Below, in pieces: positions 1 to 5,682 of a DNA stretch of 6,333 bases. Under the pieces are notes generated by a model, which did no database searches, was not told where the DNA came from, and was given only the letters and a program-made list of their open reading frames with translations. How positions within the stretch are numbered: the stretch's first letter is position 1; each line of letters begins with the position of its first letter. The stretch is taken from NCBI GenBank assembly GCA_947245315.1, contig CAMXNV010000128.1:1-6333 (forward strand), given 5' to 3'. Source of the stretch: an uncultured Oscillibacter sp. Its GTDB lineage: Bacteria > Bacillota > Clostridia > Oscillospirales > Oscillospiraceae. The position numbers and the translations under genes are program-made.

Positions 1-347
1 CCGTGGGCGTGGACGCCCGGGACGGCTATGTGGCCGTCAACGGCTGGAAGGAGCTTTCCCGGGAAAAGGGAGTGGACTTCTGCCGCCGCCTCCGGGACGC
101 GGGGGTGCGGACCGTCATCTACACCGACATCAGCAGGGACGGCGCGGGCCAGGGGACCAACCTGGAGCTCTATGAGGAGCTGGCGGGGCTGGAGGGCCTG
201 GACATCACCGCCTCCGGCGGCGTGAGCTCCCTGGAGGAGCTCCGGCGGCTGGAGCGCATGGGCGTCCGGGCCGCCATCCTGGGCAAGGCCCTGTACACCG
301 GGCGGCTGGACCTCCGGACCGTTTTGCAGGAGGTGGGGACATGCTAG
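1..347 (+). CDS. hisA: HisA, ProFAR isomerase (3' part only, 5' end outside window)
   Basis: This is the C-terminal part (about 114 residues) of 1-(5-phosphoribosyl)-5-[(5-phosphoribosylamino)methylideneamino]imidazole-4-carboxamide isomerase (EC 5.3.1.16), a cytoplasmic TIM-barrel enzyme that converts ProFAR to PRFAR. The frame is open from the window edge, so the start is not visible. Visible family motifs are GVDARDGYVAVNGW, whose first Asp is the conserved second catalytic aspartate of the HisA/HisF fold, then YTDISRDGAGQGTN, then the phosphate-binding ITASGGVSS and AAILGKALYTGRLDL segments. The N-terminal catalytic Asp lies upstream, unseen. The gene ends in ACA TGC TAG and overlaps the hisF start by 7 bp, which suggests translational coupling. 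The product feeds directly into HisF. Identification is firm; only the 5' end is missing. Confidence 0.96.
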   Translation, partial: VGVDARDGYVAVNGWKELSREKGVDFCRRLRDAGVRTVIYTDISRDGAGQGTNLELYEELAGLEGLDITASGGVSSLEELRRLERMGVRAAILGKALYTGRLDLRTVLQEVGTC

Positions 348-1096
348 CCAAGCGGATCATCCCCTGCCTGGACGTGAAGGGCGGCCGGGTGGTGAAGGGG
401 ACCAACTTCCAGGGCCTCCGGGACCTGGCGGATCCGGTGGACATGGCCCGGTTCTACAACGACTCCGGGGCCGACGAGCTGGTGTTCTACGACATCACCG
501 CCTCCGCCGAGGGGCGGAACCTGTTCACGGACATCCTCCGCCGGGTGGCCTCCCAGATTTTCATCCCCCTCACCGTGGGGGGCGGCATCCGGACGCTGGA
601 GGACTTCGACCGGGTGCTGAAATGCGGCGCGGACAAGGTCAGCGTCAACTCCGGGGCCATCGCGGACCCCTCCCTTGTGGCCGCGGCGGCCAAGAAGTAC
701 GGGGACCAGTGCGTGGTCCTCAGCATGGACGTGAAGCGGGTGGAGGGGCGGTTCCGCCTCTTCGCCAAGGGGGGCCGGGAGGACACCGGCATCGACGCCA
801 TGGACTGGGCGGAGCGCTGTGTGGGGGACGGGGCCGGGGAGATCGTGCTGAACTCCATCGACACCGACGGCGTGAAAACGGGCTTCGACCTGGAGATGCT
901 GGACGCCCTGGCGGCGCGGGTGAAGGTGCCCATCATCGCCAGCGGCGGGGCGGGGAACATGGAGCACTTTGCCCGGCTCTTCACCCACCCCGGCATCGAC
1001 GCCGGACTGGCCGCCTCCATCTTCCACACCCGGCAGGTGGACATCCGGGAGCTGAAGCGCTTCCTCCGGGACCGGGGCGTGGAGATGCGGCTTTGA
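341..1096 (+). CDS. hisF: HisF, imidazole glycerol phosphate synthase cyclase subunit
   Basis: This 251-residue protein is the cyclase subunit of imidazole glycerol phosphate synthase (EC 4.3.2.10). It joins PRFAR with ammonia delivered by the glutaminase HisH to give IGP and AICAR. The length is normal for the family. The sequence opens with MLAKRIIPCLDVKGGRVVKG, giving catalytic Asp11, and the second catalytic Asp is at 130 (VVLSMDVKR), exactly at the Thermotoga numbering. Other hallmarks are DITAS at 51-55, LTVGGGIRTLEDF at 77-89, DKVSVNSGAI at 98-107, NSIDTDGVKTGFD and the phosphate-binding IIASGGAGNMEHF. The usual AIDA around Asp130 reads SMDV here, a mild variation. The ATG lies inside the hisA 3' end. 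A HisH partner is not in the window and is presumably upstream. A 45-bp gap separates it from the next gene. Confidence 0.98.
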   Translation: MLAKRIIPCLDVKGGRVVKGTNFQGLRDLADPVDMARFYNDSGADELVFYDITASAEGRNLFTDILRRVASQIFIPLTVGGGIRTLEDFDRVLKCGADKVSVNSGAIADPSLVAAAAKKYGDQCVVLSMDVKRVEGRFRLFAKGGREDTGIDAMDWAERCVGDGAGEIVLNSIDTDGVKTGFDLEMLDALAARVKVPIIASGGAGNMEHFARLFTHPGIDAGLAASIFHTRQVDIRELKRFLRDRGVEMRL

Positions 1097-1141
1097 GCAG
1101 CTTTGCCGACAGGAACAGGGACATAGAAAGGAGTTTACGGA

Positions 1142-1585
1142 ATGGATAGTGAGATTCGCTGGTGGTTCACAGGCTTTGAAGAGGGGCTGGCCGCCCTGCC
1201 GGAGGAGGAGCGGGGCACCCTCCTCCGGAGCTGCGCGGAGAATTGCCTCCAGATGGGAATGCTGGATTTCTACCGGGGCGTGAGCGAGAAGGTGGAGGGG
1301 GACATCGACGGCTTCTTCCGGGCCCTGGGGGAGATGGGGGGCCTGGAGACCCAGATCGTGCGGCCCGGGAAGGAGTTCTGGCTGATCTTCCACCAGTGCA
1401 CCTGCTCCCTCCACACCCAGGGCTATATGAACACCTGCCTGCTGTGCGAATGCTCCCGGCAGAGCGTGCTGCACATTCTGCGGGAGCTGTGGCCGGACCG
1501 GCGCTTCGACGTGGACTCGGAGGAGACGATCCTGAACGGGGCCCCGGACTGCCGGTTCCACATTACCCAGCGGGAGGAGACCTGA
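1142..1585 (+). CDS. Unrecognised cysteine-rich protein inside the his operon
   Basis: This 147-residue protein has a good Shine-Dalgarno (AAAGGAG about 9 nt before the ATG). I do not recognise a named family. The N-terminal half is acidic and helical (two Trp at 7-8, Cys31 and Cys35). The C-terminal half carries a dense cysteine set: C86 and C88 (QCTCSL), C99, C102 and C104 (TCLLCEC), and C137 (APDCRFHI), a plausible metal or redox site. The ending, ETILNGAPDCRFHI, resembles the last strand of V4R-like and ATC-hydrolase-like small-molecule-binding domains (…G…C.F.I), but that is pattern memory and not a search result. There is no signal peptide or membrane segment. It lies between hisF and hisIE, only 1 bp before the hisIE start, so it is surely co-transcribed. 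Its role in histidine synthesis, if any, is unknown. Confidence 0.88.
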   Translation: MDSEIRWWFTGFEEGLAALPEEERGTLLRSCAENCLQMGMLDFYRGVSEKVEGDIDGFFRALGEMGGLETQIVRPGKEFWLIFHQCTCSLHTQGYMNTCLLCECSRQSVLHILRELWPDRRFDVDSEETILNGAPDCRFHITQREET

Positions 1586-1586
1586 G

Positions 1587-2222
1587 ATGGAGCTGAAATT
1601 TGACGAGCGGGGCCTGATCCCCGCTATCGTGCAGGACCACTACACCAAGGAGGTCCTGACCCTGGCCTACATGAACGCCGAGAGCCTGGCCATCACCATT
1701 GCCGAGGGCCGGACCTGCTTCTGGAGCCGGAGCCGCCAGGAGCTCTGGCGGAAGGGTGAGACCAGCGGCAACCGCCAGCACGTGGTCTCCATCACCGCCG
1801 ACTGCGACCGGGACGCCCTGGTGGTGGAGGTGGTGAAGGACGGCCCCGCCTGCCACACCGGGGCGGAGAGCTGCTTTTTCAACGGGCTCTATCTCTCCGA
1901 GGAGCTGAAGCAGTTCAGCTATGAGGGCCTCTACCGGCTCATCGCCGGGCGGAAGACCAGCCCCAAGGAGGGCAGCTACACCACCTACCTCTTCGAGAAG
2001 GGCCTGGACAAGGTTCTGAAAAAGGTGGGGGAGGAGTGCACGGAGGTCATCATCGCCGGACGGAAGGAGGACCGGGAGGAGACCGTCTACGAGATCGCCG
2101 ACCTGTGCTATCACGTCATGGTGCTGATGGTCCAGATGGGCATCTCTGTGGAGGACGTCACCCGGGAGCTGGAGAAGCGCCACGTGGTGGACCACAAGGT
2201 GAAGCAGGAGCGGATGCAATGA
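1587..2222 (+). CDS. hisI: HisIE, bifunctional PRA-CH / PRA-PH
   Basis: This 211-residue fusion enzyme performs steps 2 and 3 of histidine synthesis. The C-terminal HisE domain hydrolyses PR-ATP to PR-AMP (EC 3.6.1.31), and the N-terminal HisI domain opens the adenine ring (EC 3.5.4.19). HisI (about 1-105) shows LTLAYMN, FWSRSRQELWRKGETSGN at 45-62, the metal-binding DCDRD at 72-76 and the zinc ligands Cys73, Cys89 and Cys96 (GPACHTGAESCF). HisE (about 112-205) has the MazG-like all-helical fold with E149, E150 and E153 (GEECTEVI) and EIADLCYH at 169-176, with E169 and D172. All key residues appear intact. Start ATG follows the upstream stop by one base and has GGGAGGAG ahead of it. Its own stop overlaps the next start in an ATGA arrangement. 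Confidence 0.98.
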   Translation: MELKFDERGLIPAIVQDHYTKEVLTLAYMNAESLAITIAEGRTCFWSRSRQELWRKGETSGNRQHVVSITADCDRDALVVEVVKDGPACHTGAESCFFNGLYLSEELKQFSYEGLYRLIAGRKTSPKEGSYTTYLFEKGLDKVLKKVGEECTEVIIAGRKEDREETVYEIADLCYHVMVLMVQMGISVEDVTRELEKRHVVDHKVKQERMQ

Positions 2223-3037
2223 GCGAGTTTTGCTCCGTCCACACCCACTCCACGATGTGCGACGGGAAGAGCACCCTGGAGGAGATGGCCCGGGCGGCCT
2301 ACGAGGCCGGGGCCGTTTCCTTCGGGGCCTCGGGCCACAGCCACACCCCCATTCCCGAGGACGAGGGGGACGTGCTGCCCCGGGATATGACGGCCTACCG
2401 GGCGGAGGTCCTCCGCCTGCGGGAGGAGTTTACCGGGCGCATGGATGTGCTGCTGGGCGTCGAGCTGGACAACTGCGCCGACGTGACGGCGGAGGGCTTC
2501 GACTACTGGATCGGCAGCGCCCACCGCCTGCGGGGCCCCGGCGGGGCCCTCTACACCGTGGACTGGACCGAGGAGCTGCTGGCGGCCTGCCTGGAGGAAG
2601 CATTCCAGGGGGACGGCTGCGCCCTGGCGGAGCGCTATTACGCGGAGGTCCGCCGGATGGCGGCCATGAGGCCCACGATTCTGGGGCACATCGACCTGGT
2701 GACGAAGTTCAACGAGACGGGGCGCTTCTTCGACGAGGAGGCCCCCCGCTACCGGGCCGCCGCCCTGGAGGCCCTCCACGCCGCGGACCCCGGGGAGACC
2801 CTGCTGGAGATCAACACCGGGGCCATGTCCCGGGGCTACCGGAGGACGCCCTACCCGGCCCTGTTCCTCCTGCGGGAGTGGCGGGACATGGGGGGGAGGA
2901 TTATCCTCACCGCCGACGCCCACAGCGCGGACGCCGTGGTCTACGGCTATGCCCAGGCGGCGGAGCTGGCCCGGGCGGCGGGTTATACCCGGTCCACCCT
3001 GCTGACCCGCTCCGGCCGGAGAGAGGCGGAGCTGTGA
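2219..3037 (+). CDS. hisK: Histidinol-phosphatase, PHP family
   Basis: This 272-residue cytoplasmic phosphatase of the PHP superfamily (HisJ/HisK type, EC 3.1.3.15) removes phosphate from histidinol phosphate, the penultimate stage of the pathway. PHP metal-site motifs are all visible: HTHS with H8, H10 and D15; GHSH with H40; GVELD with E82; GSAHR with H102; GHID with H157; and TADAHS with D233 and H235. LLEINTGAMSRGYRRTPYP is also typical of this phosphatase group. An in-frame ATG lies further upstream at 2036, inside hisIE, but the ATG at 2219 begins directly before the first metal motif. It overlaps the hisIE stop (ATGA) and has CAGGAG 8 nt ahead, so I choose 2219. It is the last gene before the operon terminator. 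The PHP assignment is firm; histidinol phosphate as substrate is inferred from the operon and family. Confidence 0.95.
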   Translation: MSEFCSVHTHSTMCDGKSTLEEMARAAYEAGAVSFGASGHSHTPIPEDEGDVLPRDMTAYRAEVLRLREEFTGRMDVLLGVELDNCADVTAEGFDYWIGSAHRLRGPGGALYTVDWTEELLAACLEEAFQGDGCALAERYYAEVRRMAAMRPTILGHIDLVTKFNETGRFFDEEAPRYRAAALEALHAADPGETLLEINTGAMSRGYRRTPYPALFLLREWRDMGGRIILTADAHSADAVVYGYAQAAELARAAGYTRSTLLTRSGRREAEL

Positions 3038-3060
3038 CCCTGTTTCCGGATAGAGAATAA

Positions 3061-3097
3061 AAAACAAGGAAGCCGTCCTAGACGGCTTCCTTGTTTT
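3061..3097. terminator. Bidirectional intrinsic terminator between the his operon and abrB
   Basis: A perfect 17-bp inverted repeat (AAAACAAGGAAGCCGTC and its complement) with a 3-nt loop (CTA) starts 23 bp after the phosphatase stop. The flanking A and T runs give a U-tract in both directions, longer on the - strand. It can therefore end both the his operon and the convergent abrB transcript. Confidence 0.93.
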
Positions 3098-3250
3098 CCA
3101 TCGTTTTTACGGGGACCCCTCCTCACCGTCTTCCACCACGGTGAGGAGATGGTCCCTGTTGTGTTCATGCCCGAGGTATTGGGCCCCGCGCATCCCCGAT
3201 GGGCGAGACAGGGTTTCCCCCGGCCCGCATCCGCTTCAAAGGGATACGCC
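3098..3250. other. Stem-rich intergenic stretch downstream of abrB
   Basis: No protein gene is supported here. The strongest structure is 3112-3156: an 11-bp perfect stem (3119-3129 with 3138-3148), extended by GGGACC/GGTCCC (3112-3117 with 3151-3156) across a small internal loop. CCCTGT at 3154-3159 can instead pair with ACAGGG at 3208-3213, enclosing two short hairpins (3169-3184 and 3191-3201). The two pairings share bases 3154-3156, so they exclude each other. The stretch lies between the abrB stop and its terminator, so it would be 3' UTR of that transcript. It could also be a separate structured RNA; I see no clear promoter for one. Confidence 0.5.
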
Positions 3251-3502
3251 TCAAGAGGCGTTCATGCGGGACAGCTCCTTCATGCATCTGGGACAGACGC
3301 TTTTGCCCTTGAAGAGCGTAATGTCTTTTGTTGCGTCGCAGAAAATACAGCTGGGCTTGTACTTCTTGAGAATAACGGACGAGCCTTCCACATAGATTTC
3401 CAATGCGTCGCGTTCGGCAATGTCCAGGGTGCGCCGCATTTCAATGGGAAGCACGATCCGGCCCAACTCATCCACCTTTCTTACGATTCCAGTTGATTTC
3501 AC
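3251..3502 (-). CDS. AbrB/SpoVT-type transcriptional regulator with C-terminal zinc ribbon
   Basis: This 83-residue DNA-binding protein begins with the swapped-hairpin AbrB fold (about 1-48): KSTGIVRKVDELGRIVLPIEMRRTLDI, then ALEIYVEGSSVILKKY. Two CxxC pairs follow (C52/C55 and C70/C73), predicted to form a zinc ribbon, an arrangement common in clostridial AbrB-like proteins. AbrB relatives act as dimers or tetramers on AT-rich promoters and control transition-state and sporulation genes in Bacillus. I chose the GTG at 3502 because AGGAGG sits 6 nt upstream and the family start (MKSTGIVRK) matches. The in-frame ATG at 3565 would add 21 arginine-rich residues unlike the family and would lie inside the promoter. 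It diverges from spmA, and shares a terminator with the his operon. Targets cannot be told from sequence. Confidence 0.94.
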   Translation of the reverse strand: MKSTGIVRKVDELGRIVLPIEMRRTLDIAERDALEIYVEGSSVILKKYKPSCIFCDATKDITLFKGKSVCPRCMKELSRMNAS

Positions 3503-3553
3503 AGCTCTCCTCCTTTCCCTATGTCCGCGGTCTCTTCCAACAGGTGACGTAAC

Positions 3554-3581
3554 CTTATCACACAACCCTTGAGTTTGTCAA
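3554..3581 (-). promoter_or_regulatory. Sigma-A-type promoter of the abrB-like gene
   Basis: On the - strand, a perfect -35 box TTGACA (3581-3576) is followed after 16 bp by GATAAG (3559-3554), preceded by TGT as a possible extended -10. The expected start gives a leader of about 45 nt before the GTG codon. A perfect 12-bp palindrome, TTTCCTAGGAAA (3585-3596), lies just upstream of the -35 box and could be an operator. Confidence 0.7.
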
Positions 3582-3650
3582 TTCTTTCCTAGGAAAATTT
3601 AAGAAGATGTTCATAATTTGGTGGAAACAGTAAAAAAAGGGAGGAATTTT

Positions 3651-4232
3651 ATGGAAATTACTTGGGTCTGGACGGGCATGGTGACCCTTTCGCTGCTGTT
3701 TGGAGTGGTTTTCGGCCGTCTGGACGCGGTGGCCTCGGCGGCTTTGGAGGGGGCCCGGTCCGCCGTGGAGCTGGGAATTTCCATGGCGGGCGTCCTCTGC
3801 CTGTGGAGCGGCGTGATGGAAATGATGAACGCCTGCGGCATCTCGGCGGGGCTGGCCAGGTGCTTCCGGCCCCTGCTCCGGCGGCTGCTGCCCAACGCCA
3901 GCCGGGACGAGGAGACCCTGGCCGCCGTGTCCGCCAACGTCTCCGCCAACCTCCTGGGGCTGGGGAACGCCGCCACCCCCCTGGGCATCCGGGCCGCCCG
4001 GCGGATGGCCCGGGGCTGCGGCGGCACGGCCAGCGACGAGCTCTGTCTGCTGGTGGTGCTGAACACCGCGTCCATCCAGCTGATTCCCGCCACCATCGCC
4101 TCGGTCCGGTCCGCCGCGGGCTGCGGGACGCCCTTTGACATTCTGCCGGCGGTCTGGCTGGCGTCGGTGCTGTCGGTGACCGCGGGGCTGCTGGCGGCCC
4201 GGCTGCTGTCCCGGAAGGGGGGCGGGCGATGA
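3651..4232 (+). CDS. spmA: Spore maturation protein SpmA
   Basis: This 193-residue integral membrane protein is close to the usual SpmA length. In Bacillus, SpmA and SpmB are made in the mother cell and are needed for spore core dehydration and heat resistance; the transported substrate is not known. Hydrophobic segments lie near residues 6-22, 41-57, 131-152 and 165-185. The signature NVSANLLGLGNAATPLGI at 96-113 is the nucleoside-recognition (Gate) motif of the family. Start ATG is preceded by AGGGAGG with good spacing. A TTG at 3618 would add 11 charged residues and lacks a ribosome site, so I reject it. No convincing promoter is visible; CATAATTT at 3612-3619 only weakly resembles a sigma-E -10 box. 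The stop overlaps the spmB start (ATGA), so the two are translationally coupled. Confidence 0.96.
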   Translation: MEITWVWTGMVTLSLLFGVVFGRLDAVASAALEGARSAVELGISMAGVLCLWSGVMEMMNACGISAGLARCFRPLLRRLLPNASRDEETLAAVSANVSANLLGLGNAATPLGIRAARRMARGCGGTASDELCLLVVLNTASIQLIPATIASVRSAAGCGTPFDILPAVWLASVLSVTAGLLAARLLSRKGGGR

Positions 4233-4756
4233 GGGATTTGGGTTCTCTGGTGATTCCCCTGCTGCTGTCGGCGGTGGCCGTGTACGGGCTGGGGAAGCGG
4301 GTGGACGTCTACGCCGCCCTGACCCACGGGGCGGAGGAGGGCCTGACGGTGCTGCTGCGGGTGATCCCCGCCCTGGTGGGGCTGCTGACGGCGGTGAGCA
4401 TGTTCCGGGCCTCCGGGGCCATGGAGTGGCTGTCGGGCCTGTTGGCCCCCGTTTTGGAGCTGCTGGGCATCCCGGAGGAGACGGCGCCGCTGCTGCTGGT
4501 CCGGCCTGTGTCCGGCAACGGGGCCCTGGCGGTGGCCAGCGACCTGATGCGCGCCCATGGGCCGGACAGCTATGTGGGCCGGGTGGCGGCGGTGATGCTG
4601 GGCAGCACGGAGACCACCTTTTACACCATCGCCGTCTACTTCGGCTCCGCCGGGATCACGAAGACCCGGCACACGGTGCCCGCGGCCCTGGCGGCGGACC
4701 TGACGGGCTTCGCCGCGGCGGCCCTGGCGGTGCGGCTGTTTTTTGGGGGGCCCTGA
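4229..4756 (+). CDS. spmB: Spore maturation protein SpmB
   Basis: This 175-residue membrane protein is the partner of SpmA and matches the normal family length. Hydrophobic segments lie near residues 5-21, 41-57, 131-142 and 150-172. Family signatures are RPVSGNGALAVASDLMRAHGPDS at 92-114 and VMLGSTETTFYTIAVYFGSAGITKTRH at 122-148, which are very strongly conserved in SpmB. The start overlaps the spmA stop by 4 bp. The TGA stop abuts a fold-back repeat element and the same TGA recurs at that element's far end, so the stop may be part of a target-site duplication. The protein ends in FFGGP at about the expected length, so the insertion seems not to have truncated it. Transcription may end within the repeat, since no other terminator for this pair is obvious. 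Confidence 0.96.
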   Translation: MRDLGSLVIPLLLSAVAVYGLGKRVDVYAALTHGAEEGLTVLLRVIPALVGLLTAVSMFRASGAMEWLSGLLAPVLELLGIPEETAPLLLVRPVSGNGALAVASDLMRAHGPDSYVGRVAAVMLGSTETTFYTIAVYFGSAGITKTRHTVPAALAADLTGFAAAALAVRLFFGGP

Positions 4757-4917
4757 GAGCCTGTTTAAAAACCGTCGAGATGCCGGCTTGGAGCATCTTT
4801 TTTCGCTGGGACTGCGTTGCTTTGACTTGAAATCCGTCAGGATTCCTGCGTCAAATCGCCTTGCCCAGCAAAAAAATCTGCACCATTCCGGCATCCCGCC
4901 GGATTTTAAACAGGCTC
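4757..4917. mobile_element. MITE-like fold-back element with long inverted repeats
   Basis: This 161-bp unit is almost entirely one imperfect palindrome. The ends are identical for 14 bp (GAGCCTGTTTAAAA at 4757-4770, complement at 4904-4917). Similarity then continues inward through GATGCCGG, a run of T, GCTGGG, TTTGAC and AATCC, so each arm is about 75-80 bp. Both sides are flanked by TGA (4754-4756 and 4918-4920), fitting a 3-bp target-site duplication of the TNA type seen for some IS5-group elements. It has no coding capacity, so it would need a transposase in trans. The T run after the outer stem could also help stop transcription of spmAB. A family name cannot be given from this window alone. 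Confidence 0.8.
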
Positions 4918-4923
4918 TGAGGC

Positions 4924-4966
4924 GAAAAAGAGCGGCAGGAAGGGGGAGGCCCTTTCCTGCCGTTTT
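4924..4966. terminator. Bidirectional intrinsic terminator after the XRE gene
   Basis: The stem CGGCAGG-AA-GGG (4933-4944) pairs with CCC-TTT-CCTGCCG (4950-4962), about 12 bp with one bulged T. On the - strand it is followed by CTCTTTTT directly after the regulator's stop codon. On the + strand there is a short TTTT. It mainly serves the XRE gene and could also catch read-through from spmAB. Confidence 0.82.
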
Positions 4967-5291
4967 ACAGGTCCTGCTCGGAGAGCCAGCGGAGAAAGCT
5001 GTCCGCCAGCTCCAGCTGCTTGGGGTTCATGGTGCGGAGGTACTCCGCCGTGTTCTTCCAGCCCTCGTCCCGGGCGCGGGAGGTGCCTACGAGAAATTCG
5101 TCCGGCGTGGTGTCCAGGGCGATGGCCAGGCGCATGATGACCTCGGTGGAGGGGATAGAGATGCCGCGCTCAATATTGGAAAGGTATTTGTAGCCAATGT
5201 TAGCCCATTCCTCAACCTCAGCCTGTTTGAATCCAAGCTGCCTGCGCCGCCGTGCAATGCGTTTTCCAATTTCCTGGTAATCAAGATTCAT
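4965..5291 (-). CDS. XRE-family helix-turn-helix regulator
   Basis: This 108-residue cytoplasmic DNA-binding protein has an N-terminal HTH_3/Cro-CI domain at about residues 6-67 (IGKRIARRRRQLGFKQAEVEEWANIG, then YLSNIERGISIPSTEVIMRLAIALDTTPDEFLVG). The short C-terminal part (about 75-108) is charged and helical and shows no known effector domain. Start ATG has GGAGGGG 8 nt upstream. The gene diverges from a small + strand gene, with 154 bp between starts holding two dyads, a layout typical of an autoregulated switch. Its ribosome binding site and start codon lie in an inverted repeat with the region just upstream. Such regulators occur both on chromosomes and on integrated elements; no integrase or phage gene is visible here. 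Its targets are unknown; self-control and control of the divergent gene are inference. Confidence 0.94.
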   Translation of the reverse strand: MNLDYQEIGKRIARRRRQLGFKQAEVEEWANIGYKYLSNIERGISIPSTEVIMRLAIALDTTPDEFLVGTSRARDEGWKNTAEYLRTMNPKQLELADSFLRWLSEQDL

Positions 5292-5335
5292 GCGTTACCC
5301 CTCCATTTTCTTTCTATCATAGGGAGGAACGCATG
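5289..5335 (-). promoter_or_regulatory. Inverted repeat enclosing the XRE gene's Shine-Dalgarno and start codon
   Basis: CATGCGTT (5289-5296, including the start codon) is the exact complement of AACGCATG (5328-5335). CCTCC (5300-5304, the Shine-Dalgarno on the - strand) can pair with GGAGG (5323-5327). In RNA this would bury both ribosome site and AUG. If the promoter at 5336-5365 is the one used, transcription starts near 5329; the outer arm is then lost, but the pairing of a 5'-terminal UUCCUCC with GGAGGGG remains possible. As DNA the repeat could be an operator. Confidence 0.6.
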
Positions 5336-5365
5336 ATTATAAACTTATAATAAAGTGGAAATCCA
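5336..5365 (-). promoter_or_regulatory. Probable promoter of the XRE gene, with AT-rich dyad
   Basis: On the - strand a perfect TATAAT (5341-5336) has TGGATT (5365-5360) 18 bp upstream as a weak -35 box (3 of 6 matches). The -10 box is one half of a perfect dyad, ATTATAA-AC-TTATAAT (5336-5351), which would place a bound repressor over the promoter. The -10 call is good, the -35 call weak. Confidence 0.45.
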
Positions 5366-5367
5366 TC

Positions 5368-5396
5368 TTGACATACCCAAAAATCGATGGTATGCT
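5368..5396 (+). promoter_or_regulatory. Sigma-A-type promoter of the 58-codon gene
   Basis: TTGACA (5368-5373) and TATGCT (5391-5396) are separated by 17 bp. The expected start near 5403 gives a leader of about 43 nt before the ATG at 5446. The promoter faces away from the XRE gene, and both lie close enough to be controlled by one protein. Confidence 0.8.
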
Positions 5397-5445
5397 GAAA
5401 GAAACGACTAGAAACATTATTTTCCAGAGAGGGAGAGGGACGATC

Positions 5446-5622
5446 ATGTATCAAAAAATGTACACGGTTCTGTTCAACGCAGTTACGGATTCCCTGGGCT
5501 TCCTGAGAGAAAAGGACATAAGCGCGGCGCAGTGGCGGCTGGAGGAGGCCCAGCGGGAGACGGAGGCGATCTTTATCAATTCGGGGGAGGAGAGCCCCTC
5601 CGGCGAACCGGAGAATAGCTGA
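5446..5622 (+). CDS. Small hypothetical protein (58 aa)
   Basis: This encodes a short soluble protein without cysteines, signal peptide or membrane segment. Residues 1-45 (MYQKMYTVLFNAVTDSL, then LREKDISAAQWRLEEAQRETEAIFI) should form two amphipathic helices. The last 13 residues are polar and acidic. I have the impression that this YxxLFNAxTDxL…A…L..AQ..xE pattern recurs in small proteins of gut Clostridia, often near mobile elements, but I know no function for it. I chose the ATG at 5446 because GAGGGA lies 6-7 nt ahead. An upstream in-frame TTG at 5368 is part of the -35 box and cannot be the start. The helical-hairpin shape and the divergent XRE gene suggest a small partner or regulated product, which is inference only. 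Confidence 0.82.
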   Translation: MYQKMYTVLFNAVTDSLGFLREKDISAAQWRLEEAQRETEAIFINSGEESPSGEPENS

Positions 5623-5682
5623 CGGCCCCGAGGCGGGCGGACGGCGGGCCTCTTCAAAGAAACAGAAATAAGAAGTTTTTTC

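Noticed and set aside
344..1561. Long open frame on the - strand (405 codons) opposite hisF and the cysteine-rich gene
   Set aside because: It is a mirror frame of GC-rich coding DNA, low complexity in Pro/Gly/Val/His, and covers hisF, which has intact catalytic residues.
3141..3496. Two + strand open frames opposite the abrB-like gene
   Set aside because: They oppose a clear AbrB protein with zinc ribbon and lie in the structured flank; neither shows a good ribosome site.
3590..3619. Possible sigma-E promoter for spmAB (CATAATTT at 3612-3619)
   Set aside because: The -10 match is only about 5 of 8 and no matching -35 box stands at the right distance; spmAB is sigma-E controlled in Bacillus, but the sequence alone does not show it here.
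3611..4894. Long - strand open frame (427 codons) opposite spmA-spmB
   Set aside because: Rich in Arg, Gln and Pro with no family motif, and it spans two firmly identified genes plus the fold-back repeat.
4743..5336. Open frame on the + strand (197 codons) across the repeat and opposite the XRE gene
   Set aside because: Starts within spmB, reads through the MITE-like palindrome and the complement of the XRE gene; no ribosome site of its own and no recognisable domain.
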